Assembly (NCBI RefSeq): GCF_012849555.1
Contig: NZ_CP051685.1
Span: 2,170,001-2,234,000, forward strand
Origin: Massilia forsythiae
GTDB lineage: Bacteria; Pseudomonadota; Gammaproteobacteria; Burkholderiales; Burkholderiaceae_D
DNA: 64,000 bases
Direction of reading: 5' to 3'
Position numbers and translations under genes: made by a program. The notes beneath the pieces were generated by a model that was not told the origin of the DNA, did not search any database, and was given only the letters and a program-made list of their open reading frames with translations. Shown piece after piece: positions 46,331-58,676 of the stretch (its first letter is position 1; every line of letters begins with the position of its first letter).

Positions 46331-47584
46331 TCACGGACGGTTCAGCCGGTGCGAGGGCAGCAGCAGGAACCACAGCGCGATGAAGGGCCATACCATGCCC
46401 AGGAACTGGGCCGCGCCATTGAAATTCAGGAACTGGCCCTGCTTCCAGGCCTGCAGCGTGGAGACGAAATACGGGTTGGCCGGGATCGTGTTGACCACCA
46501 CCAGCGACAGCACCAGCGTCACCACCGCCAGCCGGCGCTGCGCCACCTGCGGCGCGAAGGCCAGGCCGGCCAGCATGATCAGGCCGATCAGGAAGCCGCC
46601 CTCGGCGCCCGGCGTGATCCACACCAGCGCATTCTCGGGCGTGAAGAACAGCGAGCTGGCCAGGGTCTTGGTCACCAGGCCGGTGCCGATCAGCGCCAGC
46701 ACCAGCCACAGGCGCGGCGCGCCGCGCCGGGTCAGGCACAGCAGCGTCAGGGCGGCGCCGGCCATGCCGCAGGCGGTGATCACGGTCTCGGACAGCCAGT
46801 ACTGCTCGACCGTGATGCCGGCGTCGCCGCGCAGCAGCATGACCAGGTCGATGTCGGTGTCGAGCCACTCGGACAGCCATTCCGACAGCAGCGGCAGCAC
46901 TTGCCCGTTCCCGAACAGGAAACCCTGCGGATAGACCTGGGCCAGCGGCCACAGCGCGATCAGCACCAGGCCCTGGCTCGCATGCACCGAGAACCAGCGC
47001 CGCCGCAACTGGTACAGGCGGCCCTGGTCGAGCAGGCCGCGCGCCAGCAGCGCGCCGACGATCGCGCCGGCCAGGCAGCCGCCGGAGTTGGTGAGCAGGT
47101 CGAGGTTGGAGGGCACGCGGCTGGGCAGGAAGTTCTGCACCGTCTCCATCGTGCCCGAGATCAGGATGCCGCCCACGCCCGCCGCCAGCACCGCCAGGAT
47201 GCCGCGCAGCGCCGGGTACAGCGACAGCACCAGCAGTGCGCCCAGCGGCATGTAGCCGACTACGTTGACCATCACGTCGAAGCCGGTCCAGTAGCGCTGC
47301 GGCTGCAGGTTCAGGAAAGCGAACGGCGACAGGCCGCTGCTGCGCCAGCCGGTGAACGGGAACCAGCTGGCGTACACGATCAGCAGGACATACGCCAGCA
47401 GGGCGGCGCGCGCCACCGGGGACGAGCGCGGGCCGTTGTCGTCCTCGGGGTCGGCGGGTGGAAGCGGGGCGGGCTGCACGGGAGAAGACTGCGCCGCCGC
47501 GGCGGGCGCCAGCGGCGCGGGCGGCTGCACGCCGTCTTGCCGTGCATCGCCTCCCTGCGCGCCGCCTTCGTGCGCGTCGCTCAT
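46331..47584 (-). CDS. VanZ-like membrane protein
   Basis: 417 residues. A disordered Pro/Ala-rich N-terminus (about 1-55) is followed by about ten membrane helices. The VanZ-like part includes YASWFPFTGWR, NVVGYMPLGALLVL and ISGTMETVQNFLPSRVPSNL with LDLLTNSGGCLAGA. Members are of uncertain role; VanZ itself gives low-level teicoplanin resistance. Its start overlaps the stop of the lipoprotein gene by four bases, which joins it to the Mla-type operon. Confidence 0.82.
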   Translation of the reverse strand: MSDAHEGGAQGGDARQDGVQPPAPLAPAAAAQSSPVQPAPLPPADPEDDNGPRSSPVARAALLAYVLLIVYASWFPFTGWRSSGLSPFAFLNLQPQRYWTGFDVMVNVVGYMPLGALLVLSLYPALRGILAVLAAGVGGILISGTMETVQNFLPSRVPSNLDLLTNSGGCLAGAIVGALLARGLLDQGRLYQLRRRWFSVHASQGLVLIALWPLAQVYPQGFLFGNGQVLPLLSEWLSEWLDTDIDLVMLLRGDAGITVEQYWLSETVITACGMAGAALTLLCLTRRGAPRLWLVLALIGTGLVTKTLASSLFFTPENALVWITPGAEGGFLIGLIMLAGLAFAPQVAQRRLAVVTLVLSLVVVNTIPANPYFVSTLQAWKQGQFLNFNGAAQFLGMVWPFIALWFLLLPSHRLNRP

Positions 47585-48231
47585 CGGGATTGCAGGTTCA
47601 GCGCGCCGAGCCAGCCCACCATGTCGGCCGCGACCGCGTCGGTGCTGGCGGCCAGCGCGCGCGCGCCGCCGGCGGCATCCGCGCTGGGCGCGGGCGTGCT
47701 GCGCACGAAGCGCTTCTGGTCGACCAGGGTATGGCCCTTGAACAGGGAGGCGCGCACCGCCACCACGCCGGCGCTCTGGCTCACGCCGCTGAAATCGTGG
47801 ACGAAATCGTCGACGTCGATGCGCAGGATCGGGATGCCGGCCGAGGCGTCGGTTTCCGACAGCACCTTGGCGCCCGACTGGCCGATGCGCGTCTTGATGC
47901 GCTGGGTCATCATCTGCAGCGGATTGGTGGTCCAGCGGCTGTTGGCGTAGGTGCGCGCCTGCAGCGGGTCGGCGTAGCTCAGGCGGTAGAACATGCGTTC
48001 GTTGTCGAGCGCGCTGGAGCCGGTGACGTCGGTGACCACCACCGCGTCGAGTGCGCCGGCGGCGGCGGGCGCGGCGCCTTGTGCGGCGAGCGGCGCCGCC
48101 GGGCCGAAGTCGAACTGGGTGGCCGGCGGCGCCTTGTTCGATGCGCAGCCGGCCAGCAGCAGGGAGAACAAGGCCGGCGCCCAGAGCAGCGGCGAACGCA
48201 CGGCGGCCAGGGTACGGGACGGGGTCGGCAT
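47581..48231 (-). CDS. ABC-type transport auxiliary lipoprotein (PqiC-like)
   Basis: 216 residues. A signal peptide with lipobox LLAGC (Cys29), then a domain resembling PqiC/DUF330 auxiliary lipoproteins of MCE transporters: VVVTDVTGSSALDNERMFYR, LSYADPLQARTYANSRWTTN and IDVDDFVHDFSG. It probably sits in the outer membrane as partner of the MCE protein. It follows the MCE gene by 11 bases and couples to the VanZ-like gene. Confidence 0.8.
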   Translation of the reverse strand: MPTPSRTLAAVRSPLLWAPALFSLLLAGCASNKAPPATQFDFGPAAPLAAQGAAPAAAGALDAVVVTDVTGSSALDNERMFYRLSYADPLQARTYANSRWTTNPLQMMTQRIKTRIGQSGAKVLSETDASAGIPILRIDVDDFVHDFSGVSQSAGVVAVRASLFKGHTLVDQKRFVRSTPAPSADAAGGARALAASTDAVAADMVGWLGALNLQSR

Positions 48232-48242
48232 CGGAAGATTCC

Positions 48243-49190
48243 TTATTTGGTCGGTGGCACGAAGCCGGGTTCGCCGGGGCCGGGCTGGTTGGCCGGCGCG
48301 CCGAACAGGATGCTCTGCGGGCGCTCGCCCAGGCCGGTCACGGTGCGGCGCACGGCGCGCAGCGAGGTCTTGGCCTCGTCGGCCATCTCGACCACGTGCG
48401 GCAGCGTGTGCAGCTCGAGGTCGGCAGTGACGCCGCCGAGCGAATCGATGGCCGCGCCGACGCGCTCGACCGGGCCGCCCGGCGCCTGCAAGCTGCTGGC
48501 CAGGCGGTCGTAGTTCTGCACGGTGGCGGTGGCGCTGTCGGCCAGGCGGTTCACCGAGTTCATGGTCTGGTCCATCTTGCCGGCCAGCGCCGGCAGGCGC
48601 GCCAGGGTCGGCTGCAGCTGGCGCGGCACTTCGCCGAAGGCTTCGGCCGCCTTGCTGACGTTGTCGATCGCGCCGGCCAGCTTCTCGGCGTTCTGCTGGC
48701 TCAGCACGGTGTTCAGGCTGTCGGTGATGCGCTCGGTCTTTTCCAGGATCGCCAGGCCGCGCGTTTCCAGCTGGTCCAGCAGGCCCGGGCGCAGCGGGAT
48801 GCGCGCCACGCGGCCCGGATCGCTCTTTAGCAGCGGCGAGCCGGTGCGGTCGTCGTCGAGCTGGATGAAGGCGATGCCGGTCACGCCCTGGTAGCCGAGC
48901 GAGGAAAAGGTGGTGGTGGTGACCGGCGCGCCGTCCTCGATCGACAGCTTGATCAAGATCTGCCCGGTCACGCGCGGGTCGAACACGATGTCGTCGACGC
49001 GCCCGACCTCGAGGCCGCGGTAGCGCACCGTGGCCTGCGGATTCAGGCCGGGAATGGTCTGGGTGGTGACGATCTCGTACGGGTGCGTCTCGGTGCGGTC
49101 GCGGTTCAGCCACAGGCCGACCAGGATCGCCGCCACCAGCAGCGCCACCGTGAAAAAACCGGTCATCAGGGCATACGATCTGTTTTCCAT
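48243..49190 (-). CDS. MCE-domain (MlaD-like) substrate-binding protein
   Basis: 315 residues. A single N-terminal helix (YALMTGFFTVALLVAAILVG) anchors it in the inner membrane. The MCE domain covers about residues 38-115 (VRYRGLEVGRVDDIVFDP, FSSLGYQGVTGIAFIQLDDD), and a long helical region follows that may form a tube or needle. It should ferry lipids between membranes. GGAAG precedes the start. The last ~20 residues are Pro/Gly-rich. Confidence 0.88.
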   Translation of the reverse strand: MENRSYALMTGFFTVALLVAAILVGLWLNRDRTETHPYEIVTTQTIPGLNPQATVRYRGLEVGRVDDIVFDPRVTGQILIKLSIEDGAPVTTTTFSSLGYQGVTGIAFIQLDDDRTGSPLLKSDPGRVARIPLRPGLLDQLETRGLAILEKTERITDSLNTVLSQQNAEKLAGAIDNVSKAAEAFGEVPRQLQPTLARLPALAGKMDQTMNSVNRLADSATATVQNYDRLASSLQAPGGPVERVGAAIDSLGGVTADLELHTLPHVVEMADEAKTSLRAVRRTVTGLGERPQSILFGAPANQPGPGEPGFVPPTK

Positions 49191-49191
49191 G

Positions 49192-50094
49192 TCAGTCTTC
49201 CGATTCCTTGCGCGCATAGCGCTCTTCGAGCACTTCCAGCGCGCGCTGGCCGCGCGGGCCGAGGAAAAATTGTTTGATGAATGGGTGTTTCACGCGCAGC
49301 ACGTCGCACGAGGGGCCGACCGCGATCACGTGCTTCTCGGCCAGCACGGCGATGCGCGAGGACAGCGCGAACAGGCTGTCGAGGTCGTGGGTCACCATCA
49401 CCACCGTCAGGTGCAGTTCGCTGTGCAGCGTCTGGATCAGCTCGACGAAGGTGTCGGACAGGTCCGGGTCGAGGCCGGCGGTCGGCTCGTCCAGGAACAG
49501 CAGTTGCGGCTCCAGCGCCAGCGCGCGCGCCAGCGCGGCGCGCTTGACCATCCCGCCCGACAGGTCCGAGGGCATCTTCTTGGCGTCGCCGATGGCGAGG
49601 CCGACCATGTCCATCTTGAGCAGCACGGCGTCGCGGATCACCGGCTCCGGCAGCGCCTTCAGTTCGCGCAGCGGCAGGGCGATGTTGTCGAACACCGTCA
49701 AGGCCGAGTACAGCGCGCCTTCCTGGAACAGCATGCCCCAGTGGTTGCGCATGCGCTGCAGCTGCTCCGGGCTGGCGCCGCTGACGTCCTCGCCGAACAC
49801 CTTCACCGAACCGCTGGACGGCCGCTCCAGGCCCAGCATCTGGCGCAGCAACACCGTCTTGCCGGTGCCGGAGCCGCCGACGATGGACAGGATCTCGCCG
49901 CCGTAGATGTCGAGGTTCAGGTCCTGGTGCACGACCGTCTTGCCGAAGCGCGTCCACAGGTTGCGGATCTCGACCACCGGCGGGCCGACGTCTTCCTCGG
50001 GCTTGCGGTTCAGGCGCTGCGGCGCACGCGCCGGTTTGGCGGGATCGGCGTCCGGCTGGCGCTCGGGCTGCGGCGCGGCGTTCGGCTGGTCCAT
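49192..50094 (-). CDS. ABC transporter ATPase (MlaF-like)
   Basis: 300 residues. An N-terminal Pro/Ala/Arg-rich segment of about 40 residues precedes the ATPase. Walker A GGSGTGKT, Q-loop FQEGALYSALTVFDN, signature LSGGM and Walker B LLFLDEPTAGLD with THDL are intact; GM in place of GQ is usual for MlaF-type ATPases. It powers the STAS-MlaE-like permease. Its start codon overlaps the permease stop (TGATG). Confidence 0.92.
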   Translation of the reverse strand: MDQPNAAPQPERQPDADPAKPARAPQRLNRKPEEDVGPPVVEIRNLWTRFGKTVVHQDLNLDIYGGEILSIVGGSGTGKTVLLRQMLGLERPSSGSVKVFGEDVSGASPEQLQRMRNHWGMLFQEGALYSALTVFDNIALPLRELKALPEPVIRDAVLLKMDMVGLAIGDAKKMPSDLSGGMVKRAALARALALEPQLLFLDEPTAGLDPDLSDTFVELIQTLHSELHLTVVMVTHDLDSLFALSSRIAVLAEKHVIAVGPSCDVLRVKHPFIKQFFLGPRGQRALEVLEERYARKESED

Positions 50095-51224
50095 CAGAAT
50101 CCCACTCCCGAAAACACGATCGCGAACACGGCGTCGGCCAGGATCACCACGGTGATCGCGGTGACCACCGAGGTGGTGGTGCCGCGTCCCAGGCTTTCGG
50201 TGTTCGGCTTGATGCGCAGGCCGAAGTGGCAGGACACCAGCGCGATCAGCATGCCGAAGGCGATGCCCTTGCCCATGCCGATGGTGTAGTTCACCAGCGG
50301 CACCGCCGACGGCAGTTTCTGGAAAAAGTAGCGCGCCGTCAGGCCGAGCTCGACCTTGGCCGACGCCATGCCGCCGATCAGGGCCATGGCGTCGGTCCAG
50401 ACCACCAGCAGCGGCATGGCGACGGCGAGCGCCACCACCTTCGGCATGATCAGGCGGTAGCCGTGCGAGATGCCCATCACCAGCATGGCGTCGAGTTCCT
50501 CGGTCACCCGCATCACGCCCAGCTGCGCCGTGATCGACGAGCCGGAGCGGCCCGCGACCAGGATCGCCGCCAGCAGCGGCCCGAGTTCGCGGATGATGCT
50601 CATGCCGAGGATGTTGACCAGGTAGATGTCGCCGCCGAACATGCGCAGCTGCTGCGCCGACAGGTAAGAGAGCACCACGCCGATCAGGAAGCCGACCAGC
50701 GCCGTGATGCCGAGCGCCTGGAAGCCGGAGTGATAGATGTTGGCCGAGACTTCGCGCCACGGCCCGGTGATCGGATGGCGGATGAAGCGGCCGATGTCCT
50801 GGACCACCTGGCCGATCAGGGTGATCGCGCCGCGCATGTGCTCGAAGAAGGTCAGGACGCCGCGGCCCAGCGCGATCACCCAATTCAACGGGCTGGTGCG
50901 GGTGCGCGGCAATGCGTTCTTGCCGGCCTTTTCGACGCGCGCGAACAGGTCTTCCTGGCGCGGGTCCAGCAGCAAGCGGTCCGGCCGGCGCTTGCCCCAG
51001 GCATTCCAGAACATCTGGGCGCCGATGTGATCGAGGCTGGCGATGCCGGACAGGTCCCAGGTCAGGTCGTTCCCGCGCAGCGCATCGAGGGTCTTGTTGA
51101 TCGCCTTGAGCGCCCCGCGCTGGCTCAGCGCATGTACCTGCCAAACGCCGTGCGCCACCACGGATCGCTCCGTACCGGTACTGGGATGTTCGATCGTTAA
51201 TGTTGGCGCATTTTCACTCGGCAT
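50094..51224 (-). CDS. MlaE-like permease with fused N-terminal STAS-like domain
   Basis: 376 residues from MPSENAPTLTIEHPST. Residues 1-~100 look like a STAS domain (LTWDLSGIASLDHIGAQMFW). The rest is the MlaE permease (GITALVGFLIGVVLSYLSAQ, GDIYLVNILGMSIIRELGPL, LLAAILVAGRSGSSITAQLG). In E. coli the STAS protein MlaB is separate; here it seems to be fused to the permease. First gene of an operon with MlaF-, MlaD- and PqiC-like genes. An in-frame ATG at 51251 is an alternative start; neither has a strong ribosome site. Confidence 0.88.
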   Translation of the reverse strand: MPSENAPTLTIEHPSTGTERSVVAHGVWQVHALSQRGALKAINKTLDALRGNDLTWDLSGIASLDHIGAQMFWNAWGKRRPDRLLLDPRQEDLFARVEKAGKNALPRTRTSPLNWVIALGRGVLTFFEHMRGAITLIGQVVQDIGRFIRHPITGPWREVSANIYHSGFQALGITALVGFLIGVVLSYLSAQQLRMFGGDIYLVNILGMSIIRELGPLLAAILVAGRSGSSITAQLGVMRVTEELDAMLVMGISHGYRLIMPKVVALAVAMPLLVVWTDAMALIGGMASAKVELGLTARYFFQKLPSAVPLVNYTIGMGKGIAFGMLIALVSCHFGLRIKPNTESLGRGTTTSVVTAITVVILADAVFAIVFSGVGF

Positions 51225-51280
51225 TGCAGGAGTGTAAAAGAGATTCGCCATGGGTGCCACCGGCGCGCCGCCTGGCGTGC

Positions 51281-52813
51281 TCAGGCCGCCAGGTGGCGGG
51301 CCTGGCGCGCCGGTGCGGCGGGTGCTGCTGTCGGCGCGGCCGGCGCGCTGGCCGGCTCGCTTGCCTTGGCCGCCGGCTTGTCCGCGCGCTGGCCATTCTG
51401 CTGGCCGGCATAGTCGCTGGCCAGCAGTTCGGCTGCCGCCTGCGGCGCCATGCCGCGCAGCTGCAGCCATTCCTGCACCAGTTTCGCCAGGCGTTCCAGG
51501 GCGATGCGGTGGGTGGCGTCGGTCCTGGTGTACAGCCAGTCGGACAAGGCCATGAAGTTGGCGAATGGCGCCTCGCCCAGGATGGCCTCGACCGTGTGCG
51601 CGAAGCGGCCCGAATTCGCCACCAGGTCCCAGTAGCGCGCGAAGCGTACCAGCCGCTGCATGGTCGAGAAGTCGATGCGGTCGGTGGCCAGCACGGTGTA
51701 GGGCGGGTACGGGTCGTACACCATGCCGTAGGGTTCGGTATGGCGGATGATCGGCGTGCCGCGCAGGCGTTTCAGGATGCCGAACTGGATCTCGTGCGGG
51801 CCGAGCGCCACCAGCTGGTCGAAGCCGCGCGCGAAGCTGTCCACGTCTTCTCCCGGCAGGCCGGCGATCAGGTCGACGTGCAGGTGGGCGTGCGAGTGTT
51901 CGGTCAGCCAGCGGATGTTGGCGGCAGCCTTGACGTTGTCCTGGCGCCGGCTCACCAGGGCCTGCACCTCTGGGTTGAAACTCTGGATGCCGATCTCGAA
52001 CTGCAGCGCGCCGGGCGGGAAGCGGGCGATGGTTTCCTTGAGCGCTTCCGGCAGGTGGTCGGGCACCAGTTCGAAGTGGGCATACACCGGATCGCCGGGC
52101 GCCGCCGCCAGCTTGTCCAGGAAGAACTGCATGATGCGCTGGCTGGTCTTGACGTTCAGGTTGAAGGTGCGGTCGACGAATTTGTACAGGCGGGCGCCGC
52201 GCCGGTACAGGTCTTCCATCTCGGCCAGGAAGGTGTCAAGGCCGAATGGCCAGGCGGTCTTGTCCAGCGACGACAGGCAGAACTCGCACTTGAACGGGCA
52301 GCCGCGCGAGGCTTCCACATAGATGGTGCGGTGGGCGATGTCGTCGTCGCTGTAGAGGGAATAGGGCAGGGCGATGTCCGCCATCGGCGGCTGCACGCCG
52401 GCGTGCACCTTCATCAGCGGCTTGGGACCATGCAGGATCTCGCCGCACAGCTTGGGGAAGGTGACGTCGCCCCAGCCGGTGACGACGTAGTCGGCCAGGC
52501 GCACGATCTCTTGCTGGCCGGTCTCGTACGACACCTCGGGACCGCCCAATACCACCGTCACCTGCGGCGCGACGCGCTTGAGCATGGCGACGACCCGTGC
52601 GGTTTCCTCGACGTTCCATATATAGACGCCGAAGCCGACGATGCTGGGTGCGCGCGCCAGCAAGCGTTCGACCACGTCGGTGGTCTTGGCGCCGATGACG
52701 AATTCCATCAGCGCGGTCTGCTCCTTCAATGTGCCCATGTTCGCCAGCAAATAGCGTAGTCCGAGCGACGCGTGGGCATAGCGCGCATTCAGGGTGGCGA
52801 GCAGGATGGTCAT
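51281..52813 (-). CDS. B12-binding radical SAM protein (DUF4080-like)
   Basis: 510 residues. An N-terminal cobalamin-binding fold (about 1-150: TILLATLNARYAHASLGLRY, VLGGPEVSYETG) is followed by the radical SAM domain with the CxxxCxxC cluster motif in RGCPFKCEFCLSS, and a C-terminal DUF4080-like region (YPPYTVLATDRIDFSTMQRL). The last ~40 residues are Ala/Pro-rich. Such proteins usually methylate or rearrange unactivated carbons; the substrate is not known. Confidence 0.9.
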   Translation of the reverse strand: MTILLATLNARYAHASLGLRYLLANMGTLKEQTALMEFVIGAKTTDVVERLLARAPSIVGFGVYIWNVEETARVVAMLKRVAPQVTVVLGGPEVSYETGQQEIVRLADYVVTGWGDVTFPKLCGEILHGPKPLMKVHAGVQPPMADIALPYSLYSDDDIAHRTIYVEASRGCPFKCEFCLSSLDKTAWPFGLDTFLAEMEDLYRRGARLYKFVDRTFNLNVKTSQRIMQFFLDKLAAAPGDPVYAHFELVPDHLPEALKETIARFPPGALQFEIGIQSFNPEVQALVSRRQDNVKAAANIRWLTEHSHAHLHVDLIAGLPGEDVDSFARGFDQLVALGPHEIQFGILKRLRGTPIIRHTEPYGMVYDPYPPYTVLATDRIDFSTMQRLVRFARYWDLVANSGRFAHTVEAILGEAPFANFMALSDWLYTRTDATHRIALERLAKLVQEWLQLRGMAPQAAAELLASDYAGQQNGQRADKPAAKASEPASAPAAPTAAPAAPARQARHLAA

Positions 52814-53013
52814 GGCGGTGCGCTGGAGGGAGGAATAAAGCGGCCATTGTACGCGGGTGCACCGGCCGAATTCGATTGCGCAGGGCTTGCGGGAATGCTG
52901 CGGCCTTGATATCATTCTTTCCCTCGTCGAAAACGACGGTTGATCGAACGGTGCAGCAGTAGTTAAAGCCGTTGTTGACCGAAACGTTTCCGCGAGACGC
53001 GAAATAAAAGAAG

Positions 53014-53042
53014 TTGACGATGCAAACGAAACACTGCATAAT
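53014..53042 (+). promoter_or_regulatory. rRNA operon promoter
   Basis: TTGACG (53014-53019) and CATAAT (53037-53042) are 17 bases apart. An A-rich stretch just upstream (53001-53013) resembles an UP element. This is the best promoter in the 490-base gap between the radical SAM gene and 16S. Confidence 0.75.
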
Positions 53043-53106
53043 CTCGCTTCTCTGCTGCTGACGAACAAAACGATTCGCAGAATGCAGCAAGGCAGGTCCG
53101 AATACG

Positions 53107-53118
53107 AGTTCTTTAACA
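53107..53118 (+). promoter_or_regulatory. boxA antitermination site, 16S leader
   Basis: AGTTCTTTAACA matches the boxA consensus TGYTCTTTAACA and lies about 190 bases before the 16S gene. It would load the Nus antitermination complex. Confidence 0.75.
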
Positions 53119-53305
53119 ATAAACAGTCGATAAGTGTGGGCGTTTGATGAAGGTGCCGGCAGTTGCGAAAGCGCTGCCGATTACTTAAATTATCAAGTGT
53201 TCACAAAAAAGAAATACGTTGCTCAGCAATGAGCGACGGTCAGTATTTTGAGTGAGCGACCCCTTGGTAACCCAAGGGTGGCAGCAATGCCAACAAACAG
53301 AGATT

Positions 53306-54837
<1,532 letters not shown>

Positions 54838-54914
54838 GAGTAGCACCAAGAGCGAAAGCTCTGTCATCAAGCGTCCACGCTTATCGGCTGTTGAACAGTA
54901 AAGAACAGTGTTTC

Positions 54915-54991
54915 GGGGCTGTAGCTCAGCTGGTTAGAGCACCGTGTTGATAACGCGGGGGTCGTTGGTTCGAGTCCAACCAGCCCTACCA
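54915..54991 (+). tRNA. tRNA-Ile (GAT)
   Basis: 77 bases including an encoded CCA. The anticodon loop TTGATAA gives GAT. The acceptor stem GGGGCTG/CAGCCCT has a G1-U72 wobble. Classic first tRNA of the 16S-23S spacer. Confidence 0.96.
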
Positions 54992-55015
54992 AGTTGTCGC
55001 CGGGTAGCACGTACC

Positions 55016-55091
55016 GGGGGATTAGCTCAGCTGGGAGAGCACCTGCTTTGCAAGCAGGGGGTCGTCGGTTCGATCCCGTCATCCTCCACCA
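55016..55091 (+). tRNA. tRNA-Ala (TGC)
   Basis: 76 bases including an encoded CCA. The anticodon loop TTTGCAA gives TGC. The acceptor stem is GGGGGAT/ATCCTCC with one G-U pair. Second spacer tRNA. Confidence 0.96.
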
Positions 55092-55158
55092 AAAGTTCAA
55101 ACGTAAGCGATGCGAGAGCATGCGTTTAGGTTTGGTCTTTTCGAGATCACTGTTTTTT

Positions 55159-55170
55159 CGTTCTTTAACA
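55159..55170 (+). promoter_or_regulatory. boxA antitermination site, 23S leader
   Basis: CGTTCTTTAACA, a boxA match in the spacer between tRNA-Ala and 23S, as in other rRNA operons. Confidence 0.65.
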
Positions 55171-55327
55171 ATCTGGAAGAAGTAAAGTTTTCTTTAAGCG
55201 TGTAGTTGGTCGAAAGATCAAATGCACACTTAGGGTAGTAATCTGTATGTATCAACAAACAAAGTAAGCTGAACTCTTGTAATTATGACGTTCCCTGACA
55301 CTCATGCAGGGGCCAACGTTATAGGGA

Positions 55328-58201
<2,874 letters not shown>

Positions 58202-58333
58202 ATAACCTTGGCAGTCATGCCAAAGACGAGGGTTCGGCTGTTTGTTGATACAGGCAACACCACAGATTACAGAAAATACTTCTTCCAGATTCAGGGTGGC
58301 GTCGCGCACAGCACGACGCACCCGTACAAGTCA

Positions 58334-58448
58334 TGCCTGATGACCATAGCAAGTCGGTACCACCCCTTCCCATCCCGAACAGGACCGTGAAACGACTTTG
58401 CGCCGATGATAGTGCTGCAACCAGTGTGAAAGTAGGTTATCGTCAGGC
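58334..58448 (+). rRNA. rrf: 5S ribosomal RNA
   Basis: About 115 bases. The ends GCCTGA and TCAGGC pair as helix I, and CCCATCCCGAACAGG is the standard loop. Ends are within a few bases. Confidence 0.93.
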
Positions 58449-58459
58449 TAGTTATAAGC

Positions 58460-58494
58460 AAAGCCCCGCTCAGTGAACTGAGCGGGGCTTTTTG
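58460..58494 (+). terminator. Rho-independent terminator of the rRNA operon
   Basis: A strong stem AAAGCCCCGCTCAG/CTGAGCGGGGCTTT with loop TGAA and a T-run follows 5S by about 12 bases. Confidence 0.9.
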
Positions 58495-58523
58495 CTTTGT
58501 ATTTTTGTTTCGGCACCGAACAG

Positions 58524-58649
58524 CGTTGTCCCCGCGCAGGCGGAGATCCATATTGAGCAACAGAATCCGGTAACTCAAGAGTTGCCCCAATGGTTCCAAG
58601 ATAATAAATTGGACATTCAGCATGGGTCCCCGCCTGCGCGGGGACGACG
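58524..58649. repeat. REPIN-like element, copy 4
   Basis: The left palindrome is worn (CGTTGTCCCCGCGCAGGCGG, then AGATCC); the right one is intact (CATGGGTCCCCGCCTGCGCG, then GGGACGACG). The left edge of the core, TTGAGCAACAGAAT, is shared with copy 3 and, inverted, with copy 2; the rest of the core differs. It lies between the rRNA terminator and the 3' end of the second paoC-like gene. Confidence 0.82.
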
Positions 58650-58676
58650 ATACTGACGCTGTTTCTTGATTACGAA

